Of a stretch of DNA of 64,000 nucleotides, positions 33,622 through 42,391 are shown piece by piece. Positions within the stretch are counted from its first letter, which is position 1; the number at the start of each line of letters is the position of its first letter. A program made the translations under genes and the position numbers. Source of the DNA: Paenibacillus sp. 19GGS1-52 (GTDB lineage: Bacteria; Bacillota; Bacilli; Paenibacillales; Paenibacillaceae); NCBI RefSeq assembly GCF_022369515.1, contig NZ_CP059724.1:4898001-4962000 (forward strand), in the 5' to 3' direction. The notes beneath the pieces were generated by a model, which saw nothing but the letters and a program-made list of their open reading frames with translations, did not search any database and was not told the DNA's origin.

Positions 33622-35610
33622 TTAACTCGACTCTTCTCTTAGATCATGTTCCATTAAGGCTATATTGCGCTTCATTTCCTTCATGCTTGGTCTTAGAATC
33701 CGCCCAGTTTCGAACATTAACTGAATATTATCTCTTTCCAATTGAATCCCGAGCCTCGCCAACTCTTGCAATTCTGTGTCGAATTCCTGTTTGGTAGCAG
33801 AGACAGCTTCGCTTCCCTTTAATCTCCTCAATCTTCCTTCGTAATGCAAAATAAACGTGCTGACGATCTCAATATCAAGTTCATCTCTAATCAATAAATC
33901 TCTTAGCTGCTGCAGCACATAAGTAATATTTAGAATTCTTAATTTATCCAGTTCCGCGCGTCTCTCATGGATAGATAATCTGAATTGTTGAACCATCCCC
34001 ATTCCCTCTTGCCAATACGTAACCGGAAGAGAACCTCTTTTGTACTGATCCTCATGAGTGAGCCTAAATAAAAATCTATTGATCGAATTTAATTGCCGAT
34101 AAGCCATGTATGGATGTACTTCTTTGCTCTTCATAACAGATAGTGTATTCTCTATTTCCCAATTTAGAGTAGAAACCCACATTAATTTCTCGGCGTTGTT
34201 CTTATGTTCATTTCCCTTAATCATTCGAATTCTATCATTATATGTATTAATGATTTTGCCCATAGCAAATCTGTTCTCATCCGTTTTTTGTTCACTTAAT
34301 CCGACAATGACATTCCGAAGAATATCAATCTTCGCCTGAATTTCGTCTTCATTTCGCTCAGCCACCGTTTCTCTTCCTACTAAAACAGGCAATAGGTAGT
34401 TGGAAGCAAGCAGCGTCCATAATATTACACCAGCAGCTAAAAAGATGATCAGATCCCTTTGTGGAAATGGATTTCCATTATCCAAAAAAAACGGCAATGA
34501 CATGGTACTAGCCAGTGTTACTGTTCCCCGCACACCCGCCAAACTAAGGATGAACGCCTTCTTCATTTTATCTCTCCATGTATCCAGCAAGTCCACGCTT
34601 CGAGGAATATCCATAATTAGAATCCAGATCAAACGTAACCCTAATACAGCTACAGTTAATAACAAGGTGTAGGTGATCACTTGAAAATGTCCTATATCTG
34701 AACTGCTCCATATGGTCTGGATAATGTCTGGCAGTTGTGTACCTAATAGCAAGAATACTAGTCCGTTCAATACAAAAATAATCACTGACCAGGTGCTTTT
34801 GGATACTATATTCAGTTTCGCAACCTCTGGATTCAATTTCTTATAGCCAAAAGAATGTGCAACCCCTGCACTAACTACTGCCAGGATACCGTTTACTCCT
34901 AACTCTTCAGCCGCTAAATAAATAGCAAAGGGTGTTAATACTTCAATCAGCATATGAAGGGTTACATTTTCCATGCCCAGCTTTCGCAGCCATTTAACGA
35001 TTATATATTTAACTAGTGTCAATAGGAGACCTAATATAATACCCCCAAAGGAAATATACACAAAGCTCAAACTGGCAGATTTTAATGAAAACATACCGGT
35101 GACCATAGCTGCTACTGCGAACTGAAAAGATACCAAACCCGATGCGTCATTTATTAAGGACTCTCCCTCTAGAATTTGCATGGTTTGATGCGGGATCTCA
35201 ACCTTTTCGGCCAGCGAACCGACTGCCACAGCATCCGTAGGGGCAAGCGCCGCCGCCAGAGCAAAAGCAGCTGCCAGTGGAATGATTGGAATGATCCAAT
35301 TCAGAAAATAACCCAAGGCTACTACTGTCAAAAAGACCAATCCCAGCGCTAATAAAAGAATGGGTTTCTTTAAACCCCAAAGCGCCTCTTTATCTGCATG
35401 CTTCCCATCATTAAACAGCAGAGGGGCAAGAAATAATAATAAAAATAATTCAGGATTTAATGTTAATTCGTAGTGCAGAGGCAGTAGTGTAATAACCATC
35501 CCGAGCAGGATTTGAATGATGGGTACAGAAACAGAAGGAACAAATCGATTCACTAAATTTGATACTGAGATAGCCGCTAGCATAAGCAAAATGTACTCAA
35601 ACAATTCCAA
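33622..35610 (-). CDS. Na+/H+ antiporter, CPA1 family
   Basis: 662-residue membrane protein exchanging Na+ (or K+) for H+. The first 410 residues are a CPA1/NhaP-type membrane domain with ten or more hydrophobic segments; the signature ALAPTDAVAVGSLA and ESLINDASGLVSFQ carry the ion-binding Asp residues. The C-terminal 250 residues are a helical cytosolic domain rich in charged residues. The start is placed at the TTG at 35610, with GGGGGAAG 5 bp upstream; a TTG five codons earlier is possible but would sit over the RBS. Transcribed from its own unit, on the strand of its neighbours. Confidence 0.88.
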   Translation of the reverse strand: MELFEYILLMLAAISVSNLVNRFVPSVSVPIIQILLGMVITLLPLHYELTLNPELFLLLFLAPLLFNDGKHADKEALWGLKKPILLLALGLVFLTVVALGYFLNWIIPIIPLAAAFALAAALAPTDAVAVGSLAEKVEIPHQTMQILEGESLINDASGLVSFQFAVAAMVTGMFSLKSASLSFVYISFGGIILGLLLTLVKYIIVKWLRKLGMENVTLHMLIEVLTPFAIYLAAEELGVNGILAVVSAGVAHSFGYKKLNPEVAKLNIVSKSTWSVIIFVLNGLVFLLLGTQLPDIIQTIWSSSDIGHFQVITYTLLLTVAVLGLRLIWILIMDIPRSVDLLDTWRDKMKKAFILSLAGVRGTVTLASTMSLPFFLDNGNPFPQRDLIIFLAAGVILWTLLASNYLLPVLVGRETVAERNEDEIQAKIDILRNVIVGLSEQKTDENRFAMGKIINTYNDRIRMIKGNEHKNNAEKLMWVSTLNWEIENTLSVMKSKEVHPYMAYRQLNSINRFLFRLTHEDQYKRGSLPVTYWQEGMGMVQQFRLSIHERRAELDKLRILNITYVLQQLRDLLIRDELDIEIVSTFILHYEGRLRRLKGSEAVSATKQEFDTELQELARLGIQLERDNIQLMFETGRILRPSMKEMKRNIALMEHDLREESS

Positions 35611-35704
35611 GCGGTCTTCCCCCAATCTCTATTAAACTTGTTGTCATAATAAAATTCTATCATATATTGACCTATTGTGATTTATGCAAAAAAAACAGAA
35701 ACAT

Positions 35705-35740
35705 AAAAGGGACGGCTGAGTTCGTCAGCCGTCCCTTTTA
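35705..35740 (-). terminator. Terminator of the sulfur operon
   Basis: Perfect 15-bp stem AAAAGGGACGGCTGA / TCAGCCGTCCCTTTT with a 5- to 6-nt loop; on the minus strand a T run follows. It lies just past the end of the last rhodanese gene. Confidence 0.9.
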
Positions 35741-35749
35741 TTACACCTT

Positions 35750-36139
35750 CTAGCTCCGTGTCAACTTACCACTCCACGTACTGACTCCGCCTTGCAAGTG
35801 AGCGAGTCGGGTATAACCGTTCTTCTGAAGAACCCGTGCCGCATTCTTACTACGCATCCCGCTTTGACAGTAGAGAAGAATATTTTGCTCCATCGGGATC
35901 TCTCCGAGTCGCTGCTCTAACTGGGATAACGGGATGTTCTTCGCACTAGGAATATATCCTCGCTTGTATTCATTCTGTTCCCGGACATCGAGCAGCAACC
36001 TGTTCTTGGATTGTTCTATTTCGCTCTTGAACTCATTCGACTTTAGTGTTATTAATCCCTTAGCTGGCCGAAGGCGGGAATAGCCAAACCAGACAAGAAG
36101 TACTAAGAGCGCAATATAAATAAATGTACCTATTTCCAA
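35750..36139 (-). CDS. Membrane-anchored rhodanese
   Basis: 129 residues: one N-terminal membrane span (about 5-22, FIYIALLVLLVWFGY), then a rhodanese domain with LLLDVREQNEYKRGYIPSAKNIPL and active-site loop CQSGMRS, whose Cys carries the persulfide. Start is a TTG at 36139 with GGGTGA upstream. It is the third sulfur gene in line after the CoA-disulfide reductase fusion and the small soluble rhodanese. The span would place sulfur transfer at the membrane face. Confidence 0.85.
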   Translation of the reverse strand: MEIGTFIYIALLVLLVWFGYSRLRPAKGLITLKSNEFKSEIEQSKNRLLLDVREQNEYKRGYIPSAKNIPLSQLEQRLGEIPMEQNILLYCQSGMRSKNAARVLQKNGYTRLAHLQGGVSTWSGKLTRS

Positions 36140-36179
36140 TTACTATTCACCCTTTCACTTCTATTTCAGAGAGTGTTGC

Positions 36180-36497
36180 CTACTCCCACAGCGATTCATC
36201 CGTCCAAGCACTCAGTCCGCCGGTCATATTGACAACATTATAGCCTTTCTCACTCAGCATCTCACAGGCAAGGCCGCTCCTACTGCCACTTCTGCACATC
36301 ACAAGAGTTTCACGCTTCGGGTCCAGCTCACCCAACCGTTCCATTAACTGTCCAAGCGGGATATGTTTGGCGCCAACAATATGTCCATCCATCCATTCTA
36401 CAGGCTCACGAACGTCCACCATCATCAGGGACTCTCCTGTCTTGAGACGTTCCACAACCTGTTGAGGATTAATTTCTTTGGGTATCTTAAATGCCAT
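36180..36497 (-). CDS. Single-domain rhodanese
   Basis: 105-residue cytosolic sulfurtransferase consisting of one rhodanese domain. Seen: MMVDVREPVEWMDGHIVGAKHIPL and the active-site loop CRSGSRSG with the persulfide Cys, then GYNVVNMTGGLSAW. The ATG follows AAGGAG. It lies 38 bp downstream of the reductase fusion gene and 40 bp upstream of the membrane rhodanese, so one operon is likely. Confidence 0.88.
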   Translation of the reverse strand: MAFKIPKEINPQQVVERLKTGESLMMVDVREPVEWMDGHIVGAKHIPLGQLMERLGELDPKRETLVMCRSGSRSGLACEMLSEKGYNVVNMTGGLSAWTDESLWE

Positions 36498-36535
36498 CGT
36501 TGTTCACTCCTTAACCATTTAGTTTTATCCGTCTG

Positions 36536-39019
36536 TTATATAAAAAGATTAATGCCAGCTTGATCTGCCTTGCCGAGGTAATAGCCCACTCCACCGATTA
36601 GAACGCCGTCAATCAGTTCCTGCTCCTTAATTCCCATAACATCCATAGACATCTGACAGGCCACGATCTCGACGCCTTGACCAATAGCTGTATCGATCAG
36701 TTCTTCAAGGGAAAAAACATTATTGCTCTTCATGACACCACGAATCATCTTGGCGCCCATTCCCAGCATGTTCATTTTGGAGAGCGACAATTTGCGGCTG
36801 CCCCGAGGCATCATGGCACCAAACATATGTCCAACGAGGCTCTTGGAAACTGGAACTTTTGCGGACTTCCGTATAACATTCAAGCCCCAGAAGGTGAAGA
36901 ACATCGTTACTTTTTTGCCACTTGCCGCCGCACCATTCGCAATAATAAAGGAAGCGATCGCCTTGTCGAGATCACCGCTGAAGACGACCATCGTACTGCC
37001 TTCAGGCGTTGAGAGCGTTGGTTTAGACGAATCCTTCAGCTCAGGCGGTTCCTTGCATAGATAGGCTTCAATAATGCCATTAGCCGCTTTGCTTACCTTA
37101 ATCATTCGGTTTCTAGACATAACAGCCCACGACTGAATATCTTCGTAAAATCCCGGGTCGGATGCGCTCACGTGCAGCACCTGTCCTGCCTGCAGCTGAT
37201 CCATCTTCTGCTTCACCTGAATCAGGGGTCCAGGGCAACATAGTCCACAAGCATCCAGCTCCGCATCGACTCGAAGTGCCAATTCATTCACTTTGGCGGT
37301 ATCCAGCTTTGTTTCTGTGAGAGCGGGTTGGAGGACTTGTTTAGGTTCGATGGGTTGGTTCATATGGCTACCTGGCTTGTAAGCGGCCATTTGGTAGGTT
37401 TTGTAACCCCCTGTAAGATTTCGTACCTTATATCCTTTTTGAGTGAGAATTCTAGAAGCCGTATAGCCCCGTAGGCCTACTTGACAGTAGACCCAAATTT
37501 CTTTGGCAGGGTCCAATTCTTGCAATCTGTCGCGAAGCTCATCTACTGGAATAAGCAGCGAACCGGGGATATGCCCATTAGCATGCTCAATCTCCGAGCG
37601 AACGTCTACCAATTGCGTAGCTTCCTCATTTCGCGTCTCTAAATCCTGTGGGACGAATACTTCCGTTTTGCCTGTCAGGATATTTTCTGCCGTATAACCA
37701 GCCATATTAACTGGATCTTTGGCAGAAGAATACGGAGGAGCATAAGCCAACTCAAGTTCTGTCAAATCCGTGACCGTTCCCCGAAACCGGATGACAGTGG
37801 CGATATCATCAATTCGTTTGTCTACGCCATCAAAGCCGACGGCTTGCGCTCCCAGCACCGTTCCTGCGTCATTAAACAGCAGTTTAAGGGAAAGCGGCGT
37901 GGCTCCAGGATAGTAAGATGCATGGGAATTCGGATGAACGTAGGTTACATGATAAGGAATTTCCAGCCGCTGCAAGGTCTTCTCATTATTTCCTGTGGAT
38001 GCGCCCGTTAAGCCGAATACCTTGATAATGGAAGTTCCCTGAGTCCCCTTATAAGTCGTCTCCAACCCACACACGTTGTCCGCTGCGATTCGCCCTTGTT
38101 TGTTGGCTGGGCCGGCCAGTGGGATAGCGGTTTTCTGGCCATTCACGAAATCTGTGACTTCTACTGCATCCCCAACGGCATACACATTGTTCAAGTTTGT
38201 TTCCAACTTGTCATTGACGATGATATGGCCGCGAGGGCCCAATTCCATTCCACTGTCTCTTAAAAAGGCTGTGTCCGGCGCTACGCCGATCGCTAGAATA
38301 ACCATATCGCTGACTAGTACCCTACCGCTTGCTAGATACACTTCGATCTGATCATCTGTGTCTCGGAACGACTGTACACTTTGCGACAACAATAGATTAA
38401 CGCCATTCTCTTCCAATTCTTTGGACAATGCGGAGGACATTTCAGCATCAAAGGGAGCCAAAATTTGCGGTCCTCCTTCGATCAAAGTCACATCCAAACC
38501 AATTTCCTTTAAGTTCTCGGCCATTTCCACACCGATAAAGCCTCCACCGATAACCACAGCTGAGCGCGTTTTTTCTTCTGTTACACGTTTTTTAATTCGG
38601 TCCGTGTCAGGGATGTTCCGAAGTGTGTGAATTCGGGTACTTTCAATGCCAGGCAAATTTGGGCGAAGCGGTTTAGCCCCAGGCGAAAGAATCAAGGAAT
38701 CGTAGCTTTCCATATATTCGCCACGTTCCTTGCTGCGGACACGAACTTGTTTGTTCACCGGATCAATCCCCGTCACTTCACTTTCAATTCGAACATCAAT
38801 GTTAAAGCGTTGGTACATACCTTCAGGTGTCTGCACCAGTAACTTCGAACGGTCTTTGATAGAATCCCCAATATAGTAAGGGAGCCCACAGTTGGCGAAT
38901 GAAATATAGGGATCTCGCTCAAACATCACGATCTGTGCGTCCTCATCCAAGCGACGTAGTCTTGCTGCTGCCGATGCGCCACCGGCCACTCCACCGACGA
39001 TCAGAACTTTGTTACTCAT
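36536..39019 (-). CDS. CoA-disulfide reductase / rhodanese / TusA / DsrE-like fusion
   Basis: 827 residues with four parts. Residues 1-455: FAD- and NAD(P)H-dependent CoA-disulfide reductase with VLIVGGVAGGASAAARLRR and redox Cys44 in FANCGLPYY. About 460-550: rhodanese with loop YCQVGLRG. About 590-665: TusA/SirA domain with the DACGLCCPGP active site. About 680-827: DsrE/peroxiredoxin-like domain with ACQMSMDVMG. Each later domain carries a Cys, so persulfide sulfur could pass along one chain. It overlaps arsR by 8 bp. Similar fusions occur in other Firmicutes; the precise substrate (CoA persulfide, polysulfide) is inferred. Confidence 0.88.
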   Translation of the reverse strand: MSNKVLIVGGVAGGASAAARLRRLDEDAQIVMFERDPYISFANCGLPYYIGDSIKDRSKLLVQTPEGMYQRFNIDVRIESEVTGIDPVNKQVRVRSKERGEYMESYDSLILSPGAKPLRPNLPGIESTRIHTLRNIPDTDRIKKRVTEEKTRSAVVIGGGFIGVEMAENLKEIGLDVTLIEGGPQILAPFDAEMSSALSKELEENGVNLLLSQSVQSFRDTDDQIEVYLASGRVLVSDMVILAIGVAPDTAFLRDSGMELGPRGHIIVNDKLETNLNNVYAVGDAVEVTDFVNGQKTAIPLAGPANKQGRIAADNVCGLETTYKGTQGTSIIKVFGLTGASTGNNEKTLQRLEIPYHVTYVHPNSHASYYPGATPLSLKLLFNDAGTVLGAQAVGFDGVDKRIDDIATVIRFRGTVTDLTELELAYAPPYSSAKDPVNMAGYTAENILTGKTEVFVPQDLETRNEEATQLVDVRSEIEHANGHIPGSLLIPVDELRDRLQELDPAKEIWVYCQVGLRGYTASRILTQKGYKVRNLTGGYKTYQMAAYKPGSHMNQPIEPKQVLQPALTETKLDTAKVNELALRVDAELDACGLCCPGPLIQVKQKMDQLQAGQVLHVSASDPGFYEDIQSWAVMSRNRMIKVSKAANGIIEAYLCKEPPELKDSSKPTLSTPEGSTMVVFSGDLDKAIASFIIANGAAASGKKVTMFFTFWGLNVIRKSAKVPVSKSLVGHMFGAMMPRGSRKLSLSKMNMLGMGAKMIRGVMKSNNVFSLEELIDTAIGQGVEIVACQMSMDVMGIKEQELIDGVLIGGVGYYLGKADQAGINLFI

Positions 39020-39320
39020 TATTTATTTCCTCCTTGAACATGATTTCTATGATCTGCTTGACTCTTTCGTTTGTGACTGAATAGTTAACCTCAAGACCCT
39101 TACGATCTGCTTCAACGATTCCCAGACTGCGCAGCTTCTGCAGATGTTGGGATACTGTAGATTGCGGCAGATCCAAACATTCCTGCATATAAGAAACATT
39201 GCAGGACGACTTCTCGATCAGTCCTCTTACAATGCACAACCGAACGGGGTGAGCCAAAGCTTTTAATATATCAGCGGCTTCATTGTAGGCTTTAAAATTA
39301 TTATCCATGGAGCTGTTCAC
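39012..39320 (-). CDS. ArsR family transcriptional regulator of the sulfur operon
   Basis: 102-residue winged-helix repressor. The helix-turn-helix is CLDLPQSTVSQHLQKLRSLGIVEADRKG. Cysteines are at about 29, 39 and 47 (LCIV, SSCNV, QECL), and the classic metal motif ELCVCDL is not present; Cys pairs of this kind occur in the persulfide sensors BigR/SqrR, which would suit the operon. It overlaps the reductase gene by 8 bp. A near-certain operator lies 18 bp upstream at 39338-39369, so it probably represses its own operon. The inducer is inferred. Confidence 0.82.
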   Translation of the reverse strand: MNSSMDNNFKAYNEAADILKALAHPVRLCIVRGLIEKSSCNVSYMQECLDLPQSTVSQHLQKLRSLGIVEADRKGLEVNYSVTNERVKQIIEIMFKEEINNE

Positions 39321-39337
39321 CTCTTCGCAAAGAATCC

Positions 39338-39376
39338 TTATATCGTAATATTACGTTATAACGATATAAAAAGCAA
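39338..39376 (-). promoter_or_regulatory. arsR promoter with overlapping palindromic operator
   Basis: TTATATCGT (39338-39346) and ACGATATAA (39361-39369) are perfect 9-bp arms. Inside, CGTAATATTACG (39345-39356) and CGTTATAACG (39354-39363) are further perfect palindromes. On the minus strand -35 TTGCTT (39376-39371) and -10 TAATAT (39353-39348) are 17 bp apart, so the -10 lies within the operator and bound repressor would block RNA polymerase. Confidence 0.75.
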
Positions 39377-39389
39377 GTTCTAACTGCTA

Positions 39390-39434
39390 AAATAACCTCC
39401 AAGTCCGTCTTATATGGCGAAATCGGAGGTTTTC
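39390..39434 (-). terminator. Terminator of the minus-strand glycosyltransferase gene
   Basis: AACCTCC and GGAGGTT form a stem around a 24-nt loop; on the minus strand the stem is followed by ATTTTA. It is just past the glycosyltransferase stop. Confidence 0.55.
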
Positions 39435-39447
39435 GGGTGTGATATTT

Positions 39448-40155
39448 TTAATAATTCGCTAATAATTCCTGAAACTGCGTGAAATAGCTGGCCTTCACTT
39501 TCGCAAGTTCAATTTGGATGCTTTCCAAATGCAGGATTGTCCCCATCTCTTCGTGCCTGCGATATGCAGTTAGTGGTTCATTCATGTAATACATATTCTC
39601 CTTCTCTAATAGCAACCGCACCCAAAAGTCATAATCATGGGTATAGGTGAGCGTTTCATTGAAATATCCAATTTTCTGGATAATCGAACTTTTCATCATG
39701 ACTGTACACCCATTGATTGGACAGTAGTTCGTAAATGCTTCTATAAATGATTGAAACGTTTGAAATTTTGCCGTCGCATCGTGCTGGATGATTTGACTTC
39801 GTTCATTAATGACATGGTAATCTGTATAGCAGAATGCCGCCTTGCGTTGTTCCATGAACTCAACCTGACGCTTAATTTTATCTGGGTAAAATAAATCGTC
39901 CGAGCTAAGCCAGGCCACATACTCCCCGTTAGCCGTTTGAAGGCCACGATTCAGTGCACAAGCAGTTCCACCGTTCATCTGTCTTATACAATGAATCCGA
40001 TCTAAATAGGGGAATAATTTCTCTGTATACAACGTAGAACCGTCATCTACCAGAATGATTTCTATATCCGAGAAGGTTTGTTTTAATACACTATCTATAG
40101 CCTGATCTACATATTTACAGTTATAAAACGGTATAATCACCGATACTTTTGCCAA
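39448..40155 (-). CDS. Family 2 glycosyltransferase
   Basis: 235-residue GT-A fold enzyme transferring a sugar from a nucleotide sugar. VSVIIPFYNCKYVDQAIDSVL at the N-terminus, IILVDDGS and the metal-binding DxD region SSDDLFYP are seen; the C-terminal half has YDFWVRLLLE, the acceptor-side ED-type motif. The start is the TTG at 40155: GAGAGGTG lies 6 bp upstream, while the GTG three codons up overlaps that RBS. An exact sigma K -10 match with suitable -35 lies at 40187-40213. Confidence 0.85.
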   Translation of the reverse strand: MAKVSVIIPFYNCKYVDQAIDSVLKQTFSDIEIILVDDGSTLYTEKLFPYLDRIHCIRQMNGGTACALNRGLQTANGEYVAWLSSDDLFYPDKIKRQVEFMEQRKAAFCYTDYHVINERSQIIQHDATAKFQTFQSFIEAFTNYCPINGCTVMMKSSIIQKIGYFNETLTYTHDYDFWVRLLLEKENMYYMNEPLTAYRRHEEMGTILHLESIQIELAKVKASYFTQFQELLANY

Positions 40156-40186
40156 TCCGTACACCTCTCTTATTTATCAAGTCTTA

Positions 40187-40213
40187 TAACATATGCATAG
40201 TGCAGTTTATAGT
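40187..40213 (-). promoter_or_regulatory. Sigma K-like promoter of the minus-strand glycosyltransferase
   Basis: On the minus strand AC (40213-40212), 16 bp, then CATATGTTA (40195-40187), an exact fit to AC-N16/17-CATANNNTA. The -10 ends 32 bp before the start codon. Confidence 0.5.
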
Positions 40214-40303
40214 TGTGGACTCGTAGCTGCTTTTGGATAGGAAGTTAAGAGCAACTTCTTTCACTGTATTGGTTATCCGTACATCCAATTCTTCTTGCCG
40301 CCA

Positions 40304-40312
40304 CATATGGTA
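40304..40312 (+). promoter_or_regulatory. Sigma K-like -10 of the 40344 glycosyltransferase
   Basis: CATATGGTA matches CATANNNTA exactly and ends 32 bp before the start codon, the same geometry as on the other strand. No AC is at the best -35 distance, so support is partial. Confidence 0.35.
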
Positions 40313-40343
40313 TGGAGAAGCAGTCTACTAAGGAGGGAGCAGA

Positions 40344-41411
40344 TTGAAAGTTCTATTAAGCTATATACTACCGAGTGGTGGTATGGACACCCTGAATCGA
40401 ACTCGGACGGAAGAATTACGGAAGCAAGGCATTGACTGTCATCTTTTATATGAACGTTATGGAGCAGGCCTGCAAAATATTGCGACTTGCCCGACACTTG
40501 TGACCGAAAATGATAACGAGATTCGCCAATTGCTGTCTACAGAATCGTTTCAAGCCGTAGTTGTCTCCTCCAATTTTCTGTTATTGGAAAAGTTTCGTCT
40601 ATTGGGTTATACAGGCCCTTTAATCTATGAAGTCCAAGGGCTTGGAACATTGGAGCAGGCGGAGAATGTCATCACGGTGGCCACGCCCTATATTTTAGCG
40701 CACGCAGATGCCTTGTTATATCCCCCTACTTCTCATTTGATCCAATTGTTATCCAGATTTCCGACAAAGCTTCATTTTTGTTTTTCTAATTGTTTGGATA
40801 CGACTAAATTTCAATACCGTGAGCACACCCCCACTCCCTATCCCATCATTGGCTGGGTTGGACGACTTGAGCCTAACAAGAATTGGCAAGAGTGTCTGGA
40901 AATTGTATATCGAATTTCCAGACAGGAGCCTCGACTTCGTCTATGGATCTTTGAAGATTCGAATCTATCGCTAGAGTCGGAGCGTCTCGCTTACCTCAAT
41001 ACAGTAAAACGCTTGGGATTACGCAAAAAAATCGATATCTTCTCCAATATCGCGCATGATCAAATGCCTGATTATTTATCCATCATTGGTGAATCTCATG
41101 GCTTTTTGTTATCCACCTCCATTATGGAAGGCTTCGGGTATGCGGTTGCTGAAGCAATCAGCTGCATGTGCCCTGTTCTCAGTACTGACTCCGATGGTGT
41201 ACGTTCATTTATTTCCCATAATGTAACCGGGAAGTTTTATCCATTAGGCAATTTCGAACAGGCTGTTCAAGAAAGTCTTGAACTCATGAGAGGACCGCTT
41301 CGGGAGTCCATCCGAACTCAAGGCAGAGCACTAATGGAGACCTCTTTTAGTCCCCACACGTATGCAACAAATTTCATAGGCATGCTGAAATACCTCGGGG
41401 TGTCTGTTTAG
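40344..41411 (+). CDS. Glycosyltransferase, GT4-like (group 1)
   Basis: 355-residue GT-B fold enzyme. The N-terminal half starts MKVLLSYILPSGGMDTLNRTR; the C-terminal half has GWVGRLEPNKNWQE, the start of the nucleotide-sugar domain, and the family motif LSTSIMEGFGYAVAEAISC, whose E-x7-E pair (MEGFGYAVAEA) holds the donor. The start is a TTG at 40344 with GGAGGG 6 bp upstream. The GT2 gene downstream begins 42 bp later, so they form a two-gene operon ended by the terminator at 42253. Confidence 0.85.
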   Translation: MKVLLSYILPSGGMDTLNRTRTEELRKQGIDCHLLYERYGAGLQNIATCPTLVTENDNEIRQLLSTESFQAVVVSSNFLLLEKFRLLGYTGPLIYEVQGLGTLEQAENVITVATPYILAHADALLYPPTSHLIQLLSRFPTKLHFCFSNCLDTTKFQYREHTPTPYPIIGWVGRLEPNKNWQECLEIVYRISRQEPRLRLWIFEDSNLSLESERLAYLNTVKRLGLRKKIDIFSNIAHDQMPDYLSIIGESHGFLLSTSIMEGFGYAVAEAISCMCPVLSTDSDGVRSFISHNVTGKFYPLGNFEQAVQESLELMRGPLRESIRTQGRALMETSFSPHTYATNFIGMLKYLGVSV

Positions 41412-41453
41412 GCGCTATGATCACAAATATAAAAATAAGGTTGGAGGGAGCAG

Positions 41454-42221
41454 ATGTTAGTCAGTATTGTTATTTTGACGTTGAACAACTGGAACTTAAC
41501 CGAACGATGTTTGCAAAGTATAACGAATTATACGGAGATTCCTTATGAAATCATCTGCGTCGATAATGGATCTTCCGATGGGACTCAGGCTCATTTAAGA
41601 AACCGTGAGGATCTGTACTTCATCGAGAACGAACAGAATTTGGGATTTGCCCGTGGTTGCAATCAAGGAATGGCCGCTTCTTCCGGAGATTTTATTCTTC
41701 TCCTGAATAACGACACTGTCGTCTCCCATCGCTGGCTCGGAAATTTAATAACTGTGCTCACAAGTTCACCTGAGGTGGGTATTGTAGGTCCCATGTCAAA
41801 TCTGGTGATTCCACAGCAGCGATATCCCGCCTCTTATCCAACCTATGAAGAATATCATCGCTTTGCCGAAACCTTCAACCGGTCCAATGCCTCAATATGG
41901 CGGGATACTACAGCTATCAGCGGATTCTGCATGTTATTCCACCAGCAGTTGTATCATCAGATTGGAGGCTTGGACGAATCCTTCCTGCGTGGGGGCTATG
42001 AGGATATTGATTTCTGCTATCGAGCTTTGAAAGCTGGAAAGAGACTAGTGATTGCTAGCGACACCTATGTTCATCATGTAGGCAATGCAAGCTTTCTATC
42101 CAACTCCATTGATATGAACTCTCATGCGATGAACAATCGCCGGGTATTTTTAAGAAAATGGGGGTTTAACCCGGACCGATTGATTTATACATTGGATGAG
42201 AATTCCCTACCCGACAGCTAA
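41454..42221 (+). CDS. Family 2 glycosyltransferase (rhamnosyl/GT2-like)
   Basis: 255-residue enzyme: VSIVILTLNNWNLTERCLQS, ICVDNGSSDGT, NLGFARGCNQGMAASSGDFILLLNNDTVV (the DxD analogue NNDT) and the acceptor-side GGLDESFLRGGYEDIDFCYRA. These motifs are typical of GT2 enzymes that build O-antigen or S-layer/spore-surface glycans. A GGAGG lies just upstream of the ATG. Cotranscribed with the 40344 gene. Confidence 0.88.
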   Translation: MLVSIVILTLNNWNLTERCLQSITNYTEIPYEIICVDNGSSDGTQAHLRNREDLYFIENEQNLGFARGCNQGMAASSGDFILLLNNDTVVSHRWLGNLITVLTSSPEVGIVGPMSNLVIPQQRYPASYPTYEEYHRFAETFNRSNASIWRDTTAISGFCMLFHQQLYHQIGGLDESFLRGGYEDIDFCYRALKAGKRLVIASDTYVHHVGNASFLSNSIDMNSHAMNNRRVFLRKWGFNPDRLIYTLDENSLPDS

Positions 42222-42252
42222 GTTTGAAGTGTACTCGTTGCGTAATTTTAGA

Positions 42253-42283
42253 TGAACCGGCTCCCTTGGAGACCGGTTTTTTA
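42253..42283 (+). terminator. Terminator of the glycosyltransferase pair
   Basis: AACCGG and CCGGTT form a stem around a 12-nt loop, followed by TTTT. Confidence 0.7.
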
Positions 42284-42339
42284 CCGAAAATGGGCAATTC
42301 TCCTGAGCAAACCGTCGTGTCGGGCGGAGATAGAGTCTA

Positions 42340-42348
42340 CATATATTA
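42340..42348 (+). promoter_or_regulatory. Sigma K-like -10 upstream of the large glycosyltransferase
   Basis: CATATATTA matches CATANNNTA exactly. No clear AC at -35 distance. Third such match upstream of a glycosyltransferase in this cluster. Confidence 0.3.
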
Positions 42349-42391
42349 AATTACTTATAAGAAGGAGGTGAAAAAGCATACTTGTGGCAAC

